From Candidatus Cloacimonas sp. 4484_140 (lineage in GTDB: Bacteria; Cloacimonadota; Cloacimonadia; JGIOTU-2): DNA of 6,666 nucleotides. The stretch lies in the NCBI GenBank assembly GCA_002049945.1, contig MVCT01000072.1:1-6666 (forward strand). The letters are read 5' to 3'. The notes under the pieces are model-generated. The model was not told where the DNA came from. It ran no database searches and worked only from the letters and a program-made list of their open reading frames with translations. The position numbers and the translations under genes are program-made. Shown piece by piece: positions 1-5,759 of this stretch (position 1 is its first letter; every line of letters starts with the position of its first letter).

Positions 1-652
1 GAATGTTGTTCTCGGAGAAAATACTGCGATTCATGAAAACGTTGTCATAAAAGATGATGTTGTCATTGGTGAAAGATGCTGTCTGTATCCTGGGGTGACT
101 ATTTACAGTGAAGTTCAGATCGGATGCGATGTGAGAATTCACGCAGGAAGTGTTATTGGTTCGGATGGTTTTGGTTATATCTGGGATGGAAAGAAGCATC
201 AAAAAATTCCGCAGGTCGGCAGAGTTATTATTGAAGATGATGTGGAAATCGGTGCCAATGTTACTGTCGATAGAGGAGCGCTTTGTGACACGATAATTCG
301 GAAAGGATCGAAAATTGATAATTTGGTTCAAATCGCTCACAATGTTGAAGTAGGGGAGTACACGATCCTTTGCTCACAAGTAGGGATCGCAGGGAGTTCA
401 AAAGTTGGAAGCAACTGTATCTTTGCAGGACAGGTCGGTATAGCAGATCATGTAAAAATTGGGAATAATGTCAAAGTTGGAGCTCAATCCGGAGTTCCGA
501 ATGATATTCCTGATGATAAGATCGTGTTGGGCTATCCTGCAATGGATATCGGTCTGCAGAGAAGGATTCTTGCTTCATTAAAAGAATTGCCCGATATGAG
601 AAAATACTTCCATCAACTGAAAAAGAAGGAAGAAAATGATGTACATTCATGA
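1..652 (+). CDS. lpxD: UDP-3-O-(3-hydroxyacyl)glucosamine N-acyltransferase LpxD, 5'-truncated by the window edge
   Basis: The third step of lipid A synthesis: transfer of a 3-hydroxyacyl chain from ACP to the 2-amine of UDP-3-O-acyl-glucosamine, in the cytoplasm. The frame is open from base 2 with no stop upstream, so the visible 216 residues are the C-terminal two thirds of a protein usually near 340 residues; the uridine-binding N-terminal domain lies outside. Visible are left-handed beta-helix hexapeptide repeats (I/V-G-x-x-V/I pattern), the family block GSDGFGY, VDRGAL, and QIAHNV, whose histidine (codon 338-340) matches catalytic His239 of E. coli LpxD. The GTG at 95 lies inside the repeat domain and is not the real start. 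The C-terminus is a short basic helix (LKELPDMRKYFHQLKKK). The stop overlaps the next gene, lpxC-fabZ, by 17 bp, so the two are probably translationally coupled. LpxA, the other hexapeptide acyltransferase, is ruled out by GSDGFGY/VDRGAL. Confidence 0.95.
   Translation, partial: NVVLGENTAIHENVVIKDDVVIGERCCLYPGVTIYSEVQIGCDVRIHAGSVIGSDGFGYIWDGKKHQKIPQVGRVIIEDDVEIGANVTVDRGALCDTIIRKGSKIDNLVQIAHNVEVGEYTILCSQVGIAGSSKVGSNCIFAGQVGIADHVKIGNNVKVGAQSGVPNDIPDDKIVLGYPAMDIGLQRRILASLKELPDMRKYFHQLKKKEENDVHS
626..632 (+). promoter_or_regulatory. Ribosome binding site of lpxC-fabZ inside the lpxD 3' end
   Basis: AAGGAAG lies 3 to 7 nt before two consecutive ATG codons (636 and 639). The spacing from AAGGA is 5 nt to the first ATG and 8 nt to the second, so the second ATG may be the one really used; the protein differs by one Met only. 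Confidence 0.55.
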
Positions 653-2072
653 AAATCAACAAACTATTAAGGATTCGATAAGTTACACAGGAATCGGTTT
701 ACACACAGGAACGATCAGCACCGTAACATTCAAATCTGCACCGGAAAATACAGGAATAATTTTTCGTCGTACTGATCTGCCGGGTCAACCGGAAATTCCA
801 GCAGATATAAAACATGTAAAAAATCTGGATAGGGGAACGAACATTGGCATCAAAGATGCAACGGTTGCGACAATCGAGCATGTGCTTTCTGCGATCAAGG
901 GTCTGGAAATAGATAATATTGTTGTAGAAATTGACGGGGAGGAAATCCCTGTTGCAGACGGCAGTTCCATCGAGTTTGTAAAAGCACTGAAAAAATGTGG
1001 TATAATCGAGCAGGATGCAGAACGTAAATATCTTGAGATCAAAAAGCCGCTTTCCTTTTCTGTTCCGGAACACAATGTTGATGTCGTAGTTGTGCCTTCA
1101 GAATCCCTGAAAATTACCTTTTTTATTGATTTTGATCATCCAAATCTTAAACCTCAATACACCTCGATGGTCTCTATGAAAGATGAATATGAAAAGGGTT
1201 TTGCTTCTGCAAGGACGTTTTGCTTTATAAATGACATCAAACAACTTCGTGCAGCCGGTTTGATAAAAGGCGGTAGCTTGGACAATGCACTGGTTATCGG
1301 TGATGAGAGTCTTTCTGATGAAGACATTCAAGAGCTTCGCGAACTCTTCAATGTAGAAGGAGAGCTAAAGCTCAATGAACAAAAATTACTGAATTCAGGA
1401 CCTTTGAGATATTATAATGAATTTGTACGGCATAAAGTGGTTGATCTTATTGGCGATCTTGCGCTTCTCGGTATTTCTGTAAAAGGTCATATCCTTGCGG
1501 CTCGCTCAGGACATAGAACGAATATCGAGCTGATAAAAAAGATCAAGAAGCAGTATGAGAATGAAATTTTACAAGCTAAATATCAAAAAAATGAAGCGAA
1601 GGGTGTTGTCTTTGATAACGAGGCGATCCAACGAATACTTCCACACCGATATCCTTTTTTACTTGTTGATAAGATCATCGAGTTCACTCCAGGAGAATCA
1701 ATTGTAGGAATCAAGAATGTTACTGCGAACGAACCTTTTTTCCAGGGGCATTTTCCCGGACATCCTATTATGCCCGGAGTGCTTATTGTCGAAGCAATGG
1801 TTCAAACAGGCGGTATTCTCGTTCTTAATGAATGCTCGAATCCTCGTGATTACGTTGCGTATTTTCTTTCAATAGATAAAGTAAAATTTCGAAAACTGAT
1901 TGTTCCGGGTGATCGGCTTGAATTTCGAATGAGATTGGTTCGGTCACGAGTCGGGGTGCATGTGATCGAAGGAAAAGCATATGTTGATGATAAATTGGTT
2001 TGTGAAGGCGAATTAAAAGCTAAATTGGTAAAAAAAAATGACTCAAATAATTCATCCAACAGCAATAGTTGA
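636..2072 (+). CDS. lpxC/fabZ: Bifunctional UDP-3-O-acyl-GlcNAc deacetylase LpxC / 3-hydroxyacyl-ACP dehydratase FabZ
   Basis: A natural fusion of 478 residues. Residues 1 to about 305 are LpxC, the zinc deacetylase and committed step of lipid A synthesis: IEHVLSAI carries the general base E81 and zinc ligand H82, RHKVVDLIGD carries zinc ligands H266 and D270, and SGHRTN gives the catalytic histidine H293. After a charged linker, residues about 324-466 form FabZ, which dehydrates 3-hydroxyacyl-ACP in fatty acid elongation: HRYPFLLVDKI, then FFQGHFPGHPIMPGVL with catalytic H372, and EAMVQ with E386. All key residues of both enzymes are present, and no internal start codon suits FabZ alone, so one chain is expected. 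The fusion is typical of Bacteroidetes and relatives. It overlaps lpxD by 17 bp and lpxA by 35 bp. The last residues (DSNNSSNSNS) are low-complexity and come only from reading the start of lpxA out of frame; they probably have no FabZ function. Confidence 0.96.
   Translation: MMYIHENQQTIKDSISYTGIGLHTGTISTVTFKSAPENTGIIFRRTDLPGQPEIPADIKHVKNLDRGTNIGIKDATVATIEHVLSAIKGLEIDNIVVEIDGEEIPVADGSSIEFVKALKKCGIIEQDAERKYLEIKKPLSFSVPEHNVDVVVVPSESLKITFFIDFDHPNLKPQYTSMVSMKDEYEKGFASARTFCFINDIKQLRAAGLIKGGSLDNALVIGDESLSDEDIQELRELFNVEGELKLNEQKLLNSGPLRYYNEFVRHKVVDLIGDLALLGISVKGHILAARSGHRTNIELIKKIKKQYENEILQAKYQKNEAKGVVFDNEAIQRILPHRYPFLLVDKIIEFTPGESIVGIKNVTANEPFFQGHFPGHPIMPGVLIVEAMVQTGGILVLNECSNPRDYVAYFLSIDKVKFRKLIVPGDRLEFRMRLVRSRVGVHVIEGKAYVDDKLVCEGELKAKLVKKNDSNNSSNSNS
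2030..2041 (+). other. A9 homopolymer at the lpxC-fabZ / lpxA junction (possible slippage site)
   Basis: Nine A residues at 2030-2038 run directly into the lpxA ATG (2038-2040). In the annotated frame LpxC-FabZ reads through to a TGA at 2070-2072. Shifting one base back, or adding one A, places TGA at 2039-2041, giving a C-terminus of about KLVKKK and a canonical ATGA stop/start overlap. Losing one A would instead fuse LpxC-FabZ in frame to LpxA. The run is seen directly; slippage in vivo, or a sequencing indel, is inference. Confidence 0.45.
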
Positions 2073-2814
2073 TCCTAAAGCGCAGATCGGTAATGATGTA
2101 GAGATCGGACCTTATTCAATTATTGGACCGAAAGTAATAATCCATGAAGGAGTAAAAATATCGTCAAATGTTGTGATCGATGGTCGCACAACCATTGGAA
2201 AAGGTTGCAGGATTTTTCATTCTGCCGTGATAGGTACTGAGCCACAGGATCTTAAATATGCCGGTGAAGATACAGCAGTTGAAATCGGTGAGCACACGAC
2301 AATAAGAGAATTCGCAACCATAAATCGTTCCTCAAATATTAAGCAACCTACAAGAGTCGGGAACAATTGCCTTCTTATGATATACATGCACATCGCTCAT
2401 GATTGCCAACTCGGAGACAGTGTAATCCTGGCAAATAGTGTAAATCTCGCTGGGCATGTAATAATAGAAAATAATGTTATTATTGGCGGTTTAACTCCCG
2501 TTCATCAATTCGTACATATCGGCTGTTTTGCCTTTATTGGTGGGTTTTCACGTGTAAGTCAGGATGTGGCGCCCTACACTCGTGGAGCCAGCGTTCCATA
2601 TAAAACAGTAGGACTCAATTCGGTCGGCTTACAGCGTAATAATTTTTCTGCTGAAACAAGAGCAACTTTGAAGAAACTCTACAAGATTTTCTACAATTCC
2701 AATCTCAATACAGCCCAAGCATTGGAAAAGATAAAGTCTGAAATTGAAATGATCGATGAGGTAAAACACTTCATTAAATTTATAGAAAATTCTAAACGTG
2801 GGATTGCGAAGTGA
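2038..2814 (+). CDS. lpxA: UDP-N-acetylglucosamine 3-O-acyltransferase LpxA
   Basis: The first step of lipid A synthesis: reversible transfer of a 3-hydroxyacyl chain from ACP to UDP-GlcNAc. At 258 residues it matches the usual length (about 260). The N-terminus IHPTAIVDP starts the left-handed beta-helix, followed by the substrate-contact block QDLKY (71 region), HIAHDC with catalytic H121 (His125 in E. coli), LAGHV with H140, VHQF with H156, and an alpha-helical C-terminal domain ending SKRGIAK. G169 aligns with E. coli Gly173, the floor of the acyl ruler, and agrees with a chain as long as C14 or longer. In the GLNSVGLQR block N and R are kept, but valine replaces the E. coli glutamate (E200). 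No clear Shine-Dalgarno precedes the ATG, only an A-rich run, so translation probably depends on coupling to lpxC-fabZ, which it overlaps by 35 bp. lpxB is not in the window. Confidence 0.96.
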   Translation: MTQIIHPTAIVDPKAQIGNDVEIGPYSIIGPKVIIHEGVKISSNVVIDGRTTIGKGCRIFHSAVIGTEPQDLKYAGEDTAVEIGEHTTIREFATINRSSNIKQPTRVGNNCLLMIYMHIAHDCQLGDSVILANSVNLAGHVIIENNVIIGGLTPVHQFVHIGCFAFIGGFSRVSQDVAPYTRGASVPYKTVGLNSVGLQRNNFSAETRATLKKLYKIFYNSNLNTAQALEKIKSEIEMIDEVKHFIKFIENSKRGIAK

Positions 2815-2835
2815 AAGTTTTATGTTTATTTTCAT

Positions 2836-2887
2836 AAAAAAAATTGACAGACTTAGTATTGACGGTAACTTATGGCTAGCATATAGC
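2836..2887 (+). promoter_or_regulatory. Candidate promoter(s) of the HU gene
   Basis: An A8 tract (2836-2843), resembling an UP element, abuts TTGACA (2844-2849). A second -35-like TTGACG (2859-2864) is followed after exactly 17 nt by TATAGC (2882-2887), the best sigma70-type pair, predicting a start near 2894 and a very short leader. TTGACA itself pairs only weakly with TAACTT (2866-2871, 16 nt). Read as a Bacteroidetes-type promoter (TTG, about 19 nt, TAnnTTTG) the first pair becomes plausible as well. No intrinsic terminator for the lpx operon is visible, so readthrough from lpxA is also possible. Confidence 0.5.
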
Positions 2888-2899
2888 AAAAAATGATGC

Positions 2900-2904
2900 G
2901 GAGG
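2900..2904 (+). promoter_or_regulatory. Strong ribosome binding site of the HU gene
   Basis: GGAGG lies 5 nt before the ATG at 2910. It is the best Shine-Dalgarno match in the window and much stronger than those of lpxA or dnaN, which fits high-level synthesis of a nucleoid protein. Confidence 0.8.
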
Positions 2905-2909
2905 CACGT

Positions 2910-3182
2910 ATGACAAAACAAGAGTTAATTGAAAAAGTTGCTATGGATGCAGAACTTTCAAAGAAGAAAGCTGGTGAAGCTGTTAATTCTGTATTTGAAA
3001 GCATCAAATTAGGACTTGAAAAAGGTGACAAGGTCACCATGGTAGGTTTTGGAACATTTAGCGTTGCAAAAAGAGCTGCACGCATGGGTCTGAATCCTGC
3101 AACCGGTGAGAAAATTCAAATCCCTGCTACTAAAGTTCCCAAATTTAAAGCGGGTAAAAAACTTAAAGAAGCAGTAAAATAA
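2910..3182 (+). CDS. hup: HU-family histone-like DNA-binding protein
   Basis: A 90-residue nucleoid protein that binds and bends DNA as a dimer; the length is exactly that of classical HU. The N-terminal helices (MTKQELIEKVA, AGEAVNSVFESI) form the dimer body. GFGTF (46-50) starts the beta arms, which contain RAAR (55-58) and the DNA-intercalating proline P63 in NPATGEKI. The C-terminus KVPKFKAGKKLKEAV is the usual HU/IHF signature. Position 61, often arginine in HU arms (RNPxTG), is leucine here. Because HU and IHF subunits share this fold, the exact subclass cannot be fixed, but the basic, symmetric sequence and 90-residue size favour a homodimeric HU. It has its own strong RBS and a promoter-like upstream region, and it is closed by a hairpin, so it is probably mostly a monocistronic, highly expressed gene. 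Confidence 0.95.
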   Translation: MTKQELIEKVAMDAELSKKKAGEAVNSVFESIKLGLEKGDKVTMVGFGTFSVAKRAARMGLNPATGEKIQIPATKVPKFKAGKKLKEAVK

Positions 3183-3194
3183 TCACCATTTTAT

Positions 3195-3228
3195 ACGAGC
3201 AAGGGGTTTGCCTCTTGCTCGTTTTATT
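3195..3228 (+). terminator. Rho-independent terminator-like hairpin after hup
   Basis: The left arm ACGAGCAAGGGG (3195-3206) and right arm CCTCTTGCTCGT (3211-3222) pair over 12 bp with one G-T wobble around a TTTG loop. The tail TTTATT is short and broken by an A, so termination may be incomplete. The dnaN start codon lies only 20 nt beyond it. Confidence 0.75.
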
Positions 3229-3248
3229 AAAACAATTCGGGGTTACAC

Positions 3249-4367
3249 ATGAAGTTTAATGTACATAGAAATCAAATATTACAAAAAGTCCAATTCATAA
3301 ATAGTATTGTTCCCGTAAGGAATCCTTTGCAGATCCTCACCAATATTCTTCTTGAAGCAAATGGTGAGAATGGGAGCATTCGCCTTGCTGCTACAGATCT
3401 TGAAGTCTCAGCAGTAACAGAGGTAGAATGCAATGTGCTTGAATCCGGGAAAATTGCAATTCCCGCAAAAAATTTTACTGATATTATACGTGCTCTTCCT
3501 GATGATGAGATTCATTGTGAGCTGGATAATAAGATGCTCAATATTAAATGCCAGAATAGCGAATTCAGTTTGATATTTGCTGATCCTGAAGATTTCCCGG
3601 AAATTCCAGACCGCGAATGGGAAAACAGTTTTACTATGGATGCCGACCTCTTTTCAAAGTTAGTAGAGAAAACTTCCTTTGCAGTATCAGAACATATCGG
3701 AAGACCCGCCTTCTCAGGTATTCTATGGGAGCTGGATTCCAAAAAACAAAAAATGGTTGCCACTGATGGGAAACGTTTGGGTAAATTCGAGACTGAAATG
3801 AATCTGGATACTGACAAGATTGATATTATCATGCCAATCAAAGGTGTGAACCTAGTTCGAAGAATTATTCATGCGGACCAACCCAAAATTAAAATACTTC
3901 CAGAAGAAAGCGCTATCAGCTTTGAATATGATTCCTACAAGATCTATTCCCGATTGATAGAAGCAAATTATCCTGATTACGAAGCTGTCATACCTTATGA
4001 TAATTCTAAAATAATTGAGATCGAAGTAGAACCATTGATCAAAGCCATTCAGCGTGTTTCCTTGCTCGCCTCGGAAGATAATTTTAAAGTTGTTTTCAAT
4101 TTTACAAAAAATCAATTGAAAATTCACTCTGAAGATATCGACAAGGGCTCGGCTGAAGAAATTCTGGAAATTGAAAATGATTTCGAAAAATTCCAGATTG
4201 GCTTTAACTATAAATATTTAATTGAAATACTTCAACTGGTGAATACTAATATAGTTCAGATGAAATTAGAAAATTCTCTTGATCCCTGTATTTTCTATAA
4301 TATTGAATATCCTGAAGATCAAAAAAATCTATTCTTGCTCATGCCGTTGCGTATAGCAAACGAATAA
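3249..4367 (+). CDS. dnaN: DNA polymerase III beta subunit (sliding clamp) DnaN
   Basis: The ring-shaped dimeric processivity clamp of replicative DNA polymerase. The 372 residues match the family (E. coli 366) and form three similar domains, roughly 1-122, 128-250 and 255-372. Family landmarks: AATDLEVS (47-54), ATDGKRL (171-177) and SRLIEANYPDYEAVIP (234-249), which supply the peptide-binding pocket (T172, R176, L177, P242), and the C-terminal MPLRI (365-369), the counterpart of E. coli MPMRL. K175 replaces the histidine found in E. coli. The start MKFNV is the usual beginning; the ATG is preceded by GGGG (3239-3242), a weak Shine-Dalgarno at 6 nt. dnaN commonly sits beside dnaA, but here its neighbours are hup and, convergently, hflX. 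Only 20 bp separate it from the hup hairpin, so it probably depends on readthrough or on a promoter inside hup. Confidence 0.96.
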   Translation: MKFNVHRNQILQKVQFINSIVPVRNPLQILTNILLEANGENGSIRLAATDLEVSAVTEVECNVLESGKIAIPAKNFTDIIRALPDDEIHCELDNKMLNIKCQNSEFSLIFADPEDFPEIPDREWENSFTMDADLFSKLVEKTSFAVSEHIGRPAFSGILWELDSKKQKMVATDGKRLGKFETEMNLDTDKIDIIMPIKGVNLVRRIIHADQPKIKILPEESAISFEYDSYKIYSRLIEANYPDYEAVIPYDNSKIIEIEVEPLIKAIQRVSLLASEDNFKVVFNFTKNQLKIHSEDIDKGSAEEILEIENDFEKFQIGFNYKYLIEILQLVNTNIVQMKLENSLDPCIFYNIEYPEDQKNLFLLMPLRIANE

Positions 4368-4389
4368 TTAAAATAGTAATATTAAGTTT

Positions 4390-4422
4390 AAAAGCATCTG
4401 TATTCTTGCAGATGCTTTTTTT
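4390..4422 (+). terminator. Terminator between convergent dnaN and hflX
   Basis: AAAAGCATCTG (4390-4400) and CAGATGCTTTT (4409-4419) form a perfect 11-bp stem with an 8-nt loop, followed on the plus strand by a T7 run (4416-4422), giving a good intrinsic terminator for dnaN. The T-run reaches into the hflX stop codon (4421-4423). On the minus strand the same hairpin ends hflX but has only four T residues, all within the stem, so it is weaker in that direction. Confidence 0.85.
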
Positions 4423-5737
4423 ATTGGAGCTCAAATTTCCTCTTTGCCATGCGCTTTGTCCTGATCTCAAATCTTCTGAATAATGAAAAATTTTTTGTGT
4501 ATTTTTCAAGAGGAATTTTCACACGCAAACGAACCGAATCATTGTTATAGCGCTTTTCAAGAATTTCTGCATTATCAAAAAGGTAGGAGATAAATTTCTG
4601 TTCATTATTTGGAACTTTGAGTGTAATACATTTCTTGCTGTTTGCTAAAACTTTTGATATTGCCTGCTCGATCTCATCAAAATATTCACCTGTTCGTGCA
4701 GAAACAAAGAGTGAATCAGGGTAGTCAATTCTGAGTTTCTTCTTCATAAATAGATACTGATTTCGTGGCAGAAGGTCGATTTTATTGAAGATCAATATCA
4801 TATCTTTATGATTTGCGTGAATTCCTTTTAGGGTTTGAATAACTGTATCCATATATTCGTATAATTTTGGATGTGAAATATCAACCACGTGTAGCAGCAG
4901 ATCTGAATAAACCACTTCTTGCAAAGTTGCATGGAACGAAGCAATCAGATATGGAGGGATTTTCCTTATAAAACCGATCGTATCAGAAATAACAATACGT
5001 TCTTTTGTTTCGAGAGTTTTTGCTCTCGTTGTGGTTTCCAGAGTCGCAAAAAGCTGGTCTGCTGTGTATAGATGAGATGAGGTTAGTCTGTTCAGCACTG
5101 TGCTTTTTCCAGCATTTGTATAACCCACCAGACTTGCTGAAAAGAGTTCTTTCCTGCCTTTTCTTTTAGTCTCATTTATCTGCTCAATGCCTACAAGCTT
5201 TGATTTTAAATGAGTGATCCTGTCATTAATACGCCGCCGATCTATCTCTAATTGTTTTTCACCCGGACCACGGAATCCAATACCTCCTTCAATTCTGGAA
5301 AGGTGTGTCCATTGCCCTTTTAAGCGTGAAAGATTATACTGCAATTGCGCAAGCTCCACTTGCAATTTGCTCTGTCTCGTCTGTGCGTGTTGAGCAAAAA
5401 TATCGAGTATAAGTTGTGATCGATCAATAATCCGCTTCTTAGTAATTTTTGACAGATTTCTGTCCTGTGAGGGTGTAAGATTGTCATCAAAAATAATGAT
5501 GTTTGCATCTTCACGCTGTGCAAGTTTAGCAATTTCCTTTGCTTTTCCCGAACCAATAAAATAAGCGGGATGAGGTTTTGGACGTATTTGTGTTTCCAAA
5601 GCTGAGACAACAACATTCGCAGTCCGTGCAAGATGTGCGAGTTCCTGAAGGGATTCCTCAACATCGTAGGATGATCTGTTCTCTGTTTGTAAACCAACTA
5701 GTATTGCTTTATCAGTTTTTTGTTCTGTCGTATAAAT
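4421..5737 (-). CDS. hflX: Ribosome-splitting GTPase HflX, with a probable AUU start
   Basis: HflX binds the 50S subunit and uses GTP to split stalled or hibernating ribosomes under stress. Numbered from the proposed start, the protein has 438 residues, normal for the family. Residues about 10-150 are the HflX N-terminal domain (KAILVGLQTENRSSYDVEES, then YFIGSGKAKEI). The glycine-rich GFRGPGEKQLE (154-164) leads into the G domain: G1 GYTNAGKST (205-213), G3 DTIGF (252-256), G4 NKID (318-321), G5 SAR (from 346). The conserved N-terminal segment has no in-frame ATG, GTG or TTG: the frame opens after a TAA at 5752-5750, and the first conventional candidate is TTG at 5599, which would delete about 46 conserved residues and has no RBS. 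An ATT at 5737-5735 sits 6 nt after GAGG (5747-5744) and fits the usual N-terminus, so I chose it; an ATG lost through mutation or sequencing error is the alternative. The gene lies 22 bp after the secreted protein gene. Confidence 0.9.
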   Translation of the reverse strand: MYTTEQKTDKAILVGLQTENRSSYDVEESLQELAHLARTANVVVSALETQIRPKPHPAYFIGSGKAKEIAKLAQREDANIIIFDDNLTPSQDRNLSKITKKRIIDRSQLILDIFAQHAQTRQSKLQVELAQLQYNLSRLKGQWTHLSRIEGGIGFRGPGEKQLEIDRRRINDRITHLKSKLVGIEQINETKRKGRKELFSASLVGYTNAGKSTVLNRLTSSHLYTADQLFATLETTTRAKTLETKERIVISDTIGFIRKIPPYLIASFHATLQEVVYSDLLLHVVDISHPKLYEYMDTVIQTLKGIHANHKDMILIFNKIDLLPRNQYLFMKKKLRIDYPDSLFVSARTGEYFDEIEQAISKVLANSKKCITLKVPNNEQKFISYLFDNAEILEKRYNNDSVRLRVKIPLEKYTKNFSLFRRFEIRTKRMAKRKFELQ

Positions 5738-5747
5738 TGAGAACCTC
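5735..5747 (-). promoter_or_regulatory. Ribosome binding site and non-canonical AUU start of hflX
   Basis: On the minus strand GAGG (5747-5744), 6 nt of spacer, then ATT (5737-5735). No conventional start codon occurs in frame between the TAA at 5752-5750 and the TTG at 5599. AUU is an established though rare bacterial start (E. coli infC). The placement is seen; its use is inferred. Confidence 0.5.
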
Positions 5748-5759
5748 AGTTATGATTTT

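Noticed and set aside
95..97. GTG as the start of lpxD
   Set aside because: The frame is open and encodes LpxD-type hexapeptide repeats upstream to base 2; the gene is simply cut by the window edge.
699..1075. Two open frames on the minus strand opposite lpxC
   Set aside because: They lie opposite a gene with all catalytic residues, overlap each other in different frames, resemble no known protein, and lack a plausible RBS.
2818..2839. Hairpin TTTTATG/CATAAAA after lpxA as a terminator
   Set aside because: The 7-bp stem has a single G-C pair and is followed by A residues, not T, so it does not look like an intrinsic terminator in the plus direction.
2629..2916. 95-codon minus-strand frame spanning the end of lpxA and the hup promoter
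   Set aside because: No RBS or recognisable motifs, and it runs over a coding region and promoter elements on the other strand.
3183..3248. Replication origin or DnaA-box cluster next to dnaN
   Set aside because: No TTATCCACA-like repeats; the gap is filled by the hup hairpin.
5320..5697. 125-codon minus-strand frame overlapping the hflX 5' end, considered as a frameshifted true N-terminus
   Set aside because: It starts at TTG without an RBS and its sequence is unlike HflX, whereas the conserved AILVGLQ segment is already in the main hflX frame, so no frameshift is needed.
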